From the NCBI GenBank assembly GCA_963669155.1, contig OZ022584.1:13680179-13744178 (forward strand): 64,000 nt of DNA. The letters run 5' to 3'. Of the stretch, positions 1-10,900 are shown piece after piece. How positions within the stretch are numbered: the stretch's first letter is position 1; each line of letters starts with the position of its first letter. Source of the stretch: Arbacia lixula. Its lineage: Eukaryota; Echinodermata; Echinoidea; Arbacioida; Arbaciidae. The notes under the pieces are model-generated. The model was not told the DNA's origin and did no database searches. It saw only the letters and a program-made list of their open reading frames with translations. The position numbers and the translations under genes were made by a program.

Positions 1-886
1 AGTTTCAAGCTAACATTGATTACATTGTAGCATAGACATTGACCACATGTCATAAAGACATCTCAAAGTTTCCGTTAACTTGGTCTTACTGAAATTTTGA
101 CTGTTAAACTTAGATGTAGACGAAGACGAGAGCTCTATCTAGACTAGAGTTAGACTCCATCTGTAGACAAGAATTAGTCTACCATCTCATTTGTAGCATT
201 CTTTAATTGAAATTACATTTTTGGACATAGGTCATTTATAGGAGCTAGATGCAATCTCAGCGGATGCAACGACCTACAGAGACTGAATATTCAGTCTATC
301 ATTTACATGCAGTCTCAATCTGTATTTAGAATTAGAGACTAGGTCTAACCTTACTGCAACCAGCCTGTGGGAGCAGTCCCGGGGCTAGGTCTAAGTTTAA
401 TCTTACTGCGACCAGGCGCTCACGCTTACTTTGTTAGATCTTTGTCAGCCTGTTATTGTTAACTTAGATCTTTAATTAAGACTTAGTTGAACAAAAAGAT
501 CTAAATTTGATATGATCTATGGTAAGATGTCTTATGCAAATTATGTATTACCACTTTAGATATAAACTTCAATCAATAAAAAGTGATGAACATTAATTCA
601 TGTCACAACAATGAATGCTTTGTTTTGTGGCAACATACATACAGCTCTAAGTCTTACCCAAAATTTAATTAAGATTTTTTTTTTAGTAACTGAAAAATTT
701 GTACTTCACTAAATTTAGTCTGACAAGTATGACCATGCAAAGAGCAACCTGAGCATGGTTCAGGAAAGTATTTTGGTCTTGGGTATGTGTGTAGCATCCA
801 AATACATGTAACTGTTTTCATGTCTATTTTATTTGTTAAAGACAAATACAACACTAAGTTCCTTTCCTTGCTTTCTTTCCCTCCAG

Positions 887-941
887 ATTTTCACTTTCAG
901 GAGACAGCGTTGCAACGAGGCTACAAGGACCAGATCTTACG
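887..941 (+). CDS. Exon of unrecognised gene (first visible)
   Basis: The acceptor is CTCCAG at 881-886 after a pyrimidine tract and the donor is GTAAAT at 942. The exon is 55 nt, one base completing a codon plus 18 codons, and reads FSLSGDSVATRLQGPDLT. The preceding 886 bases are intron. Confidence 0.6.
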
Positions 942-3059
942 GTAAATATCAAGTCTGCAGAATACTGTTCTAGTATATTATTGCATGGGAGGTCACTGTC
1001 ATTTTTTTTTTTATAGGTGTAAGTAATCAAGCCTGTATGTATGTTATAAACCTTAGAATAATACTGTAAAAAAAAAATCAAGCTTGACTAATAGATATTG
1101 CTCAAGCAACTTCTCCCTTGAGCTTATTCTCAAAGGAAAGGAAGCCTTATATTAGACAAAATTATTAGTGCAGTCGATACTCAGATCAAGGGGTATGTTT
1201 GCTAGCTTTTTTCCCCAAGATCACTGAAAAGTGAGCAAGACACTCGGGCAACCTTGGCAAAGACCAGCAGCAATATATCTATCAACACGCATGATTTAAT
1301 ACTTTTCTTTCTGACAAAGGGGGGATTTCAGGGATATCAATAATTTAGATGGTAGCCCAATTCTAATATTCCCTCTTTCTGATATTGAAAGAATGCTATA
1401 GTTAGTGGCGAAGCTTTATTTTCACCACACTTTGCCTCTCTCCTTTGTTCTGTTTATTTTTCTGTACTACTCTGTGACTCTGTGACTATTTCATAACTCT
1501 CATCACCATCCTCTCCTTTCATTCCATCTCATTTACTTTTGGTTTAAACACTAAAAATTTAAAACTAAATACAGTCATTTGTAAGTGTTAGGAAAAATAA
1601 AAAAATAATCTTTCCTCATTTCACTTTGTTTCCTTTCTTCATCCCCAAAACGGATCAAATATCCAAAGTGTCATGATTTTCTAAATAGTAGAAGCTCAAT
1701 TTTTCTTTCAAGATATTCCTTGCCTCTGGGTGACATTGCTTAAATGTGCCTTAATCTTCTTCTTTTTTCCTAGGGGATATCTGGAACGAGCTTTGTCTTG
1801 CCAGGCTGTCAGGCAGGGGATGGAAATTTTGACTACCAGAAAGAGATGCAGAGTCTAGACATGCTCTCTGCTCAACTCGACTCTGTCCGACAACAGCTGA
1901 TGGCTGATATTCGTAAGTGACCAAAAAGAACTGTTACGATGAATCAAGTACCTATTGTACATAGAATATACATATTGTACAGAAAATATATATGAACACA
2001 GAGATAATTGTGAGTACATGTATACCAAAATGTAGATGCCTTTCTGATTAAAGATCTTATGAAAGTGAGCCTGCCTTATTCACCAACATCCAACACTTGT
2101 ATCATATCTACATGTACATCAAATATCTACATGTACCTGCAGAAAGTATTTTAGATAAGTGTTCCATTTACATAAAAATGATAAATCAACTTAATATGAG
2201 ATGGAATTGTTAATAAAGGCATTTCTTTCCTGTTCATTGTTATACTTACACCGTTTGCAGTGTATTGTGCATCCTGCCAAAGTGAAGCATTCATACTAAA
2301 TAATTTACCAGTATTTAAAGATTGTCCGTCCCTTTTGCAAGCTTCAAATTTGAAATCATCTATCACGATCATAAATTGAAGAAAGTGTGATTCAAGACCA
2401 TTTCTAAGAATATAGCATGTTGAAGCTTTCTGTATATGTAAAACTTTCAGCCATTAAATTTCAAACCAACTTTTTTCGTATTACGAAAAAAGTATTAGTC
2501 TTTGTTACAGTATCTATGTGGTTATTATGCATGTGTGAAATCCTAATTTTATGAGTAATTCCAAGCTCTGGAGATGATTCCTTCTATAAAACAAATTTTT
2601 TCATAATGTGTTTCATGATTTTTAAACAGATTAATCAATTAAGCAGATATTTCAACACAAAAAGAGCCTGAGGTAAAGACTATTAATCAGACGTTGTTTA
2701 CGTGCATTATTTGAATTTTACACTACGTATCAGTTTCAAACTATGAATATACAGCCTGCTAATACTTCTCTATATGTTTTGCCAATGTTTCGATGGTTTT
2801 GTGGTGATCTGAAAAAGGGATGGGCTGTCTTTAACTGTAAGCTGTGCAAAAACCACAATGAATTAAAGATGAGAAAGATGTCTATTTGATTTGTTTGACC
2901 ACAGTACGTTGCCAGCTCCTGCAGGTTGACCTGGCCACTCAGTTTGACCCTAGTCTGGTCCAGCAGCTCAGAGCAACCAAGCTGTCCTGCGAGAGATGTG
3001 TGGGCAGCTTTGATGAACCCGCCACAATCGTAGCCTCTACAGAAATGGACTCTCCTTAA
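887..3059 (+). CDS. 3' end of an unrecognised gene, partial (three last coding exons)
   Basis: Coding exons 887-941, 1774-1912 and 2905-3059 join in consistent phases (entry phase 2, then 0, then 1) and end at TAA 3057-3059. The 5' part lies left of the window. The 116 visible residues begin with a Ser/Gly/Leu segment, continue into a heptad-like helix around YQKEMQSLDMLSAQLDSVRQ, then QLLQVDLATQFDPSLVQQLR, and end in a Cys-containing tail (LSCERCVGSFDEP). The middle looks like a coiled coil. I do not recognise the family and assign no function. The gene converges on PERK, with 4.7 kb between the two stop codons. The open frames, the AG acceptors and the GTAAAT and GTAAGT donors make it convincing as coding sequence. 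Confidence 0.75.
1360..1690. mobile_element. Diverged relic of the palindrome arm element
   Basis: From CCCTCTTTCTGATATTGAAA to the ATTTTCTAAATAG end, this intronic stretch follows 43190-43560 in order: a GAAAGAA..TATAGTTAGT block, a TTTCACTTT-type pyrimidine segment, a CATTCCATC block, a CGGTTTAAAACAC-like block, GTAAGTGTTA, then TTTCCTTTCTTC. Identity is clearly incomplete. It is an old copy, in the orientation of the right palindrome arm, lacking the hammerhead-like segment. Confidence 0.6.
1774..1912 (+). CDS. Exon of unrecognised gene, coiled-coil segment
   Basis: The acceptor is TTTTTTCCTAG ending at 1773 and the donor is CGTAAGT from 1912. The 46 codons include the helical run EMQSLDMLSAQLDSVRQQL. 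It ends in phase 1 and matches the next exon. The intron before it carries a diverged copy of the 43-kb palindrome arm (about 1360-1690). Confidence 0.75.
2315..2834. mobile_element. TTAAAGA-type inverted-repeat element, copy A (520 bp)
   Basis: The ends are imperfect inverted repeats of about 24 bp. The left end is TTAAAGATTGTCCGTCCCTT and the right end, reversed, begins TTAAAGACAGCCCATCCCTT. A full-length copy lies in opposite orientation at 45162-45688. There is no coding capacity, so it looks like a non-autonomous DNA transposon. It sits in the last intron of the left gene and ends 70 bp before the terminal exon. The centre holds a short palindrome (CTTTTTTCGTATTACGAAAA). Confidence 0.7.
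2905..3059 (+). CDS. Terminal exon of unrecognised gene
   Basis: The acceptor is GACCACAG ending at 2904. The exon encodes LRCQLLQVDLATQFDP and ends in EPATIVASTEMDSP before TAA at 3057. The last coding codons and the start of the 3' UTR lie in a 40-bp tandem duplication (3042-3121). Confidence 0.8.
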
Positions 3060-3121
3060 ACCAAACTGTTTTTGATCATCTGAAATGGACTCAACAGAAA
3101 CCAAACTGTTTGTGGTCATCT
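3042..3121 (+). repeat. 40-bp tandem duplication across a stop codon
   Basis: Two copies of a unit starting GAAATGGACT at 3042 and 3082, both followed by AAACCAAACTGTTT and a CATCTGA-type end. The first carries the stop codon, CCTTAA. In the second that position reads CAACAG, so the stop is not preserved. Confidence 0.8.
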
Positions 3122-3521
3122 GAATGATTTTAATTTTCAGTATGTATTGAAATAGCAATACAGGCTTCCCCAAAGTTGTCTCATTTATTATTGTGTTTGT
3201 GATAGTGGCATATGTTTGATATTAGCTTAGCTGTCTTTCAAAGTTAACATAATTGCTTGATTGCATGCCATGCTTATTTGACAGCCTTTGATACAAATTT
3301 GCAGGGCTTATCTTGAATAAGCCAGATGTCATTAAAAGACACATTGAACCAGGGTGTGCTTTATACCTGGTGAGAACAGTTTTGACGGGGGCTCTTTTTG
3401 CACTTCTCAGCAGGTAACTAAATTGTCCCGAACACCAATTGTATTTTTTTTTTCACTGTTTGGAGAACTTTTCATTTTGCAGAATACTCAATGGATAGGG
3501 CAAATTCAACATTGATGAATT

Positions 3522-3527
3522 AATAAA
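3522..3527 (+). terminator. Candidate poly(A) signal of the left gene
   Basis: First AATAAA after the stop at 3059. Further AATAAA hexamers occur at 4132 and 4212, so the used site is uncertain. Confidence 0.3.
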
Positions 3528-4995
3528 TCTTGTTTTACTGATTAAGACATTGATTTGCACATGCACCGTTTGGAATTATAATATCATTGAAACAAAATCT
3601 TGTGTCTGTATGAACTCTATGTGGGATTGTGGAATGGGTACCTACCAGTAATTGAACCTTAGGTCTCATCTGTCAGATGTCAAGAGTCGATGGACTTTGT
3701 GAGATATCTCCCACTTTTGTGCTGCATAGAATGCACCAAGCTGAGTTTAACTTTGGTCAAAAGTGGACCACTCGGCAGATGGAAATTGACTGATCAGATT
3801 GATGAACACATGTAAATATTATGGTTGATTATGGTGTATTTTTGCTTATTTTGATGCCTGTACATAAAGACTGCCCAAGTGTGAGACAAGACAAGTGGTC
3901 TTTATGTATAGGTTAATTGAATACAGCTTTCAATGAGACACACTGTGAAGGGAAACAAAAAAGTAAAATGTCCATACAGGTGGTTGATATATAGGAGGTT
4001 TCATTGTGTAAACCTAGAAGAAAGAAATTTATCATAGGTTGTGTGTATGGATAGATATTCAAACAAGTTAGTCCAGGTTTAGTACCTTTTTAGTGTTAGA
4101 CCTCTGTTCAGAATACAGGCCTTTGTTAACAAATAAATCTCTGTTGTTTGAAGGGTTATGGCATGATGTTCTGCAGTTGTATTTCCATCAACATTATCTT
4201 GTTTATGCTATAATAAATCAATATCTCTCCAATCTTATTTGAACTTGGTTAAATGAAAATGTATGACAAGACAAGTAATTCTGTTTTCTGTCAGGTCAAA
4301 GGTGAAGAATCAAATCAAACTATTTATGCCTAAATTGTGGAGTCATCAATTGAAGTAAACTGCCAGTTGTACAGAATACTTCATATAGAAGATTTTGAGT
4401 CAGATAGGTCTAGTTCAAATTCAAAAGTGTCAATGTGTATTCACTAACTTCCAGATATTTGACAAAATTGAAACAAAATGATTGAGATGTGAAAATTTGG
4501 TTCAAACAGATGAAAGTAAAATGCTGATTTTATTTTCACTGTTTATGCTGTTTTTGAGCAGCCATTTGTGTTATGGAGTGACTTGGCCAATATCAAATTT
4601 TGAAGAGCAATGCTAATAAACATTTGTGTTGCAATGATAAATGTGTGGTTGCGACTCAGTTAGATGTCGGTTTAACAAAAGCCTGTTTGCAAGGGATACC
4701 TAAGAAACTTTAAATACATGCACATGCTGCATACTTCAACTCCAGTTTCAGCTTTAGAAGGGCTGTAAAGTCAGCATTCATGGGATTTTAGATAAAGTTT
4801 GCTGGCCTCTGATGGCATTAACAGTGCAATGAGACATCAATAAATAAACATGTACCACCTTGCATCTGAATTATGCTGCTAACAAATTCTATTTCTTTTC
4901 ATGCAGTATACATCAATGTCTACACCAGTGTGTAGTTTATATCGCCCAGTACCCCTGAATGCTGACTGTACAATCCCTTCAATATCTCCTGTTCT

Positions 4996-5148
4996 GGGCC
5001 CCGTTGAATAAAACTTACCATGAATGGTAACTCTGCAATCAATGGTAACTGTCATGGTAACATTGCTTGACGGCAAAATTTAAGGTTTCCATAAAAGTTG
5101 CCATTGAGAGCAAAATTAACATGAATGGTTAGTTTTATGCAACAGGCC
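4996..5148. mobile_element. GGGCCCTGTTGCATAAAA palindromic element, copy 1
   Basis: It starts GGGCCCCGTTGAATAAAACT and ends in the inverted form AGTTTTATGCAACAGGCC, with ACCATGAATGGTAAC motifs inside each end. The whole unit can fold back on itself. Related copies are at 7182-7335, 7580-7723 and 35461-35588. No reading frame; non-autonomous MITE-like. Confidence 0.75.
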
Positions 5149-6410
5149 ACTGCTTTTGCACGTTTACATTCCTTCTTGTTCTTTCACACTCTTGCACCTG
5201 TCCTGCTCTCATAAAATTTGCACATTTTTTTTATAATCTGTCCCAAGTCCTTACCAATTAGAACAAAGGTTACACAATGTGATGCAAATTTAAATATACT
5301 TCATATTCTAATATAAGTGCTTTTCAAGTTTCAAATACAATACTTTCACAAAGTATGTTTGCTTAATATAACAATTTAAAAATAAACACAGAGGAATGGC
5401 ACTTTGTTACAGGTCAATATTAAAAAAAAAAAACTCTGCCAAACAGAAGATCACAAAATAATCCAAATACTATTTTGGCAGAGGCATTCAAACTCCATAC
5501 ATCACCGTGATCACTCCACAACAAAGTAAAACTTATTGTAAATAGTGTTACATGTTTAATCTCATCATTTAAAATACAGGAAAACATCCAAGAGTAGACT
5601 ATGTCACACTTTTGTGTCTGTACCTTAAATCCTAGATTTTATACACATGACCCAAATATTTCAGTTCCACACAACTACGTGTTGCCAACATGACAAAAAT
5701 TATCTTTTTAAAGGCTTTAACTTCAAACAAAAGTTCTTAGGCAGGTGAATTTCCCATTTCTGCAGCAACATGCATGTACTCAATTTTCACTGCAAAAAGG
5801 CTACAATCTCCCAATTTACCAAATACATGATCAATACAAACCCCCCAAAGAAAAGTCAATAATGCTTTAATTTTAAAACTAAAGCAAATATAAAACCTAG
5901 TACATCTTCAGATTTCATTCGGATCATGAATCTTTGAACACAAGTGTGACAACAAATGAGAGCTCAGTTACATGTACTCGCAGCTGCTCTAGACTTTTGG
6001 TCCTTTTCTAAAAAATACTTTGACTCTTTTCATGCTACATGTGTGTTATTTACAATTAATACACACAAACGCCATAGAACGCTGTTTTGCCTGGCACAAA
6101 AGATGATTTGGTTAAAAAAAAATAATGCTTTTGTCCACCATGTCACAATATTTCCACTAAGCTACCCCACTAAAGGGTTAAACTTATAGGTGGATCCAAA
6201 TGCCTACAACAGATTGATACTAATCAAAAGTACAGAAATCAGAGAAGTGGACAGGCAAAATTTTAGCTGAAGGAACATGTAAGGAAGATGTTATTTGAAA
6301 ATTACTCATTTGTAGAAGTCAGCATTGCTTTTGGGGTCACATCTATCTCTGTTTCTTTTTGAAAATATACTTAAATTTTGCATTCCTAGGAAGATGTACA
6401 CTGCAAATGA

Positions 6411-6416
6411 TTTATT
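6411..6416 (-). terminator. EIF2AK3: Candidate poly(A) signal of PERK
   Basis: TTTATT on the + strand reads AATAAA in PERK orientation, about 1.36 kb past the PERK stop. A 3' UTR of this length would contain the palindromic elements at 7182-7723. Confidence 0.3.
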
Positions 6417-7181
6417 TCTCAAAGGATAAGTACATCCATGAGTTTGATATATGGACGTTTGGCAGTACAATCAATTCTTTTCCTTCAAAAGATGACTATC
6501 AACTTGTATCATAATCACAGAATTTGTGTATTCGAAGCAGAAATATGAGGATAACTCCAAGAAATTACAGATTAGCATAATCAGACAAAAAGCATATCCT
6601 TCAATTTCAAAAGAAATAAAAGTTGCCAACCCAACATTCACAATATTTTGTTCACAAATACGACAACTTAGAGTCAAAAAATGAAACATTAAGGATATTT
6701 CTAATTAACAACAAATCATAAACATTTCTGGTGTTTTTGGATTTTACTCAAGACTTCAACTAATAATCTCGGTCACTGTAAACTTTTTTGTATGATCTTT
6801 TTCCTTTACAAGCAAAACAAGATATGCTATGGAATGGTCAGTGTAGAGAATTCAAATGTTTAAACTTCCTTTCTGGAGGTAGTATAGCCCACCTATGTGA
6901 TGCTCTGCAGTATATCATAATAGGTTAACTCTCATTACTAATCAACATTAGAACATAGTCTATACTCGGATCACAGATCTTCATAATTCTCAGGTACATG
7001 ACCATATGCTTAAGTTATACTGCACTAGATTTGAACTCTAGAACTCACTAAAGTACCTTGAACCCTGACCACCATTCAAACTAGCCTTGCGAGTGGAAAG
7101 CACATGATTATAAAAGAGCAAAATACATCTTCAGAAAAAAAATTGGGATACACTTATGCGGTGGGACTGCTCCCAAGATTT

Positions 7182-7335
7182 GGGCCCTATTGCATAAAAC
7201 TTATCATTAATGGTAACTCTACCACTGATAGTAACTACCATGGTAACATTGCTTGACAGCCAAGCAAATTTTAGTTTTCCATAGAAGTTGCCAATGGTAG
7301 CATAGGTACCACCAATGGTAAGTTTTAACCAACAG
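7182..7335. mobile_element. Palindromic element, copy 2
   Basis: The left end GGGCCCTATTGCATAAAACT is well kept and the right end (AAGTTTTAACCAACAG) is worn. The core GTAACTACCATGGTAACATT and GCTTGACAGCC match copy 1. It lies in the PERK 3' flank. Confidence 0.75.
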
Positions 7336-7439
7336 TGTTTTGGAGTGGTGGTAGAAATAATCCAGTGAAATGTGTACAAGGGTAGGGCCATCTTCATTAG
7401 ATAAAAATGTTAAAATAATGACAATTTTTGCTGGTCCTA

Positions 7440-7497
7440 GAAATGGAAGTTAGCACTGATGGCAGAATTACCATTGATAATTTTATGCAACAGGCCC
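7440..7497. mobile_element. Right half of a palindromic element
   Basis: Only the right end survives: GGCAGAATTACCATTGATAA followed by TTTTATGCAACAGGCCC. The left boundary is unclear. Confidence 0.5.
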
Positions 7498-7579
7498 GGA
7501 GAGTATTGCTCATGACACAGGTTGATATAAACTTAGTTTCATCTGTTTGGGGTAACGTCTGAATGAGGTCGAGACACCT

Positions 7580-7723
7580 GGAACCCCATGTATAAAACTT
7601 ACCATTTATAGTAACTCTATCATCAATGGTAACACCACTTGACAGCCAATCAAATTCAAGGTTCCCATAGAAATTACCATTGGTAGCAAAGAAACGATCA
7701 ATGGTAAGTCTTAGGCAACAGGG
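7580..7723. mobile_element. Palindromic element, copy 4
   Basis: ATGTATAAAACTTACCATTT on the left and GATCAATGGTAAGTCTTAGG then CAACAGGG on the right form the inverted ends. The interior CCACTTGACAGCCAATCAAA matches the other copies. It ends about 50 bp from the PERK stop codon. Confidence 0.7.
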
Positions 7724-7771
7724 TACGGGTAGAGATTCAAGCAGCAATACATCACACTCCTTGAGCCACCA

Positions 7772-7930
7772 TTATCTGGATGAGTTTGAGGCCCCTCTGT
7801 ATCTCCGACTATGCGTTGATGGAGGAACATAATCCTCATACAGGTCTCGGTAGATGTCACTTTCACTCAGCTCTTCACTGTCCGGCCTCATGTCAGGCTT
7901 GTGGGACAACAGCCATTTGGCAAATTTGGC
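7772..7930 (-). CDS. EIF2AK3: PERK exon 16: end of kinase domain and C-terminal tail
   Basis: [20 protein letters not shown] provides the RP motif closing the kinase fold. A tail with [19 protein letters not shown] ends in NSSR and TAA (7774-7772). The tail is shorter than the human one. The acceptor and first 35 bp of the exon are copied 149 bp upstream in the intron. Confidence 0.93.
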   Translation of the reverse strand, partial: AKFAKWLLSHKPDMRPDSEELSESDIYRDLYEDYVPPSTHSRRYRGASNSSR

Positions 7931-10900
7931 CTGAAATCAGACATGGACATTATGTTGTAAAAGATAGCAAAACATACAACAGAATACAAAATACAACAAG
8001 AAAAAAAAATAGAATACAAAAAGAACATGTTTCTTTTTAGATCAGGCCATTGGGACAACAGCCATTTGGTAAATTTGGCCTGAAATCACAAATCAACATT
8101 GACTTGTAAAAAAAAATAGTAAAACATACAGCAGAACATATTCTTTGTTCCCAAGCTATGTGAAGAAGTGATGTCTTACATTGTGCAAATTAATGAAATG
8201 AAGTCAGACTACAATGTTTTTCTTTTGTTAATTCATGAAACATACTGGAAAGCCTCAGCAAAATGAAGTTGATGGGACTAAAGAGATTAAAAAGAACATA
8301 TACAAAGAACAAAATGTAATTGGGGATAACCAAGATAAAAGATAACCAGATAAAAAAGAACATACACAAAGAACAAAATTTAATTGCAGATAACCAAGAC
8401 TCTTACTTTGCTCTTACCCGCTGCGCAAGGAAAGCTATTTGTGTGTTGCAGTAGTAACATGGTTAAAAATTACATTTCCATAGTCATGCTGTATTAGCTC
8501 AAAAGAAAAACTTGCTCTAAGTGACATGTTCCTTCTCAGTTTCATTATGTTTTGGTCGAAAGCAAGAATGTTTCCCTATATTCTTTGATAACAAACAAAA
8601 TGAACAGTATGTTGGGGAGGATTCATATTTCATGAGGGAAAAGCAGGAGATCTGGCTAGTTTAGTACAGAAAATATCTTATCGCCATCTTCATAAAAGGA
8701 ATGGTTTCACAACATCCCAACTCTCAGAATCCACAGACCGGTACTCACCTCTAAAGGCAGCTCTTTGGTGAATCTGTTGGGAAAGTCTTGCATCTTAGCC
8801 TGGCACATCACCTAACATCAAAGGACGAGCCAAACATAGTCAAACATCATCAAGGGAACTCTTATTCCAGCTCTACTCACAACACATGCTACATGTATAT
8901 GAGTGCCTCCTTCACACAATACTGTATTTCACATTAGTTTTGAATGAGGACTGAGCTTGGAAGATAACACATCTCTGCTGCCCTACTCTGACAAAAGGAA
9001 GCAAGTGACAAATCACTAAAATCTGGGTTATCAGTATTCTTAGATTGTACCTAGCATTCCCTACATACAGGCAAAATCTGGACAAGAAATATTCATCTTG
9101 CTGCGAGATATTCAATCTAACATGGTGTGGTGTTGCACTGATGCCAATGCAAGTGACAGACACATTTTGCTCATTTAGAAGAAAAGTCTCTTTTGTTAGT
9201 TGCTCCCTTTTGTCGGAGTAGGGCAGTGTGGGTGAGGGTGTGAAAAGGCAGGATAGCCCTTTAGCGGGCCAACAAAAATACAATTTTGCCCAAACCACAG
9301 GAAATGGAAGAAAATAATGCATAAGAACTTCCCTGCAATAATACGACTGGAAAATGACTTCAACTGGAACTATAGCAATCGCTAGATTTCAAGGGATTGG
9401 ATGGGTCATCCAGGGATGTGTTATGGAAGGATATGAAACAACTTTTTGCCCGTAACTTTCTTGAAAATTGCACAAAAATATAATAAGAAACATAGCTTCC
9501 AGAGACAAAACAGTGAATTAAAGATATAATTGCTTTCCAAGTTGACAGCAGCAAAAATGTCGGTGCCGCGCATGGGACATCAAAGCATTGTAGTGATTGT
9601 GGAATGCTTTTGACATTCATTAGCACGTTTAAGTATCCATACAGATGTTTGAATATATTATGCTCGAGTTGCCCCTCCTTCCTAACACATCCGTGGGTCA
9701 TCCAAAACCTCTCAGTTAGTGTAGCCTAGCGGCCAGAGACCGCTGTCTGTTATCATGAGCACCACAGTGCATGCATTCAATGCAAACAATGCCTGCTGCC
9801 TAACGCATCACACACTGACAGTGGCAATCCGATTACAGGGTTGCCGACCTTAATCAACACATTCCAGTAACCTAAAAGCTGAAAATCAGAATCTTGATGG
9901 AAAAAAAATTCATTATTTTCAAATAAAGACAAATAGAACAACCCATGAACTAGAACTTATGAAATCAATGTTTTGTATAAGACCTTCAGTATTCTTCTCA
10001 AATTTCAGTATGAAATAATGAAAATCAGTACTACTTGGCAGCTCTGCGATTAGGAATGCAGACTATGGTCGCAACATTTCAAATGAGAGTTTGTCACTTT
10101 TCTTGAAAAGGTTCATAAAATTATGACTGTGAGTTGTCATACATATTATCTTTAGGGTATACTACTGATTCCTGCCGAGTTTCATGAGTTTTACAAATGG
10201 GCTGCCTACTATGTCTGTAAGGTTTGACATACATGTACTTACCCAGCAAAACCACATAGTGGAATGTACTGTTTATTAAACAGACATATTTGTACTTACT
10301 GTAATACGCTCCATCTGGGTTGAAAACGGGTGGAAGAGTTCGAAGAAGATGAGCCCCAGTGAAAAAATGTCCACTTTGTGATCATAGTTTTGTCCTGAAA
10401 CCTAGGAAGAAAAACACAAAAAGAAATACTTCAGCAGCACATTTCTAGCTGTGATAAGCTACCAGCATAACATTTAACTCTTTGGGTGCCAGATAAAATG
10501 CTGCTCCATGTGAATTGTGTGCATTACCATTGAATGGTATACAAATAATGATTGTTTATGCATGCAATGGACAGAATATTTCATGAGGTGAAAGATAAAA
10601 AGATCACTGGATGGATCATTAATTTCATCTTTCTCTGAATGAAATATTCTGTCCATTGTACGAATGAAAAAAAAAAATCATTACTTGTTTTATATGACAC
10701 CTAGATATAGGCAAATTAGCTCGATATGCATATAGGCAAGTACAGCTGCTGAGCGGTCGCGGCTCGCATACACAAGACACGCGAGTACTGGTGGTCTCAG
10801 CGAGCGTGCAATGGACAATATCACATGGATCCAAAATTGCACGATGAATGGATCTAAAATTGCATGGTTCATGACGTCATTGTAAATAGACTCAATGATC

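Larger units (their letters stand above)
3060..7771. other. Convergent interval between the left gene and PERK
   Basis: No convincing coding exon on either strand. It presumably holds the 3' UTRs of both genes. Candidate AATAAA signals for the + strand gene are at 3522, 4132 and 4212. A candidate AATAAA for PERK, read on the - strand, is at 6411-6416. Several copies of a short palindromic element lie at 4996-5148 and 7182-7723, and the rest is AT-rich unique-looking sequence. Confidence 0.6.

Noticed and set aside
2736-3173. 145-codon - strand frame over the last exon of the left gene
   Set aside because: It is antisense to the supported + strand exon 2905-3059 and partly inside a transposon end.
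8912-9322. 136-codon - strand frame
   Set aside because: It spans the TGCCCTAC inverted-repeat element and joins unrelated sequences.
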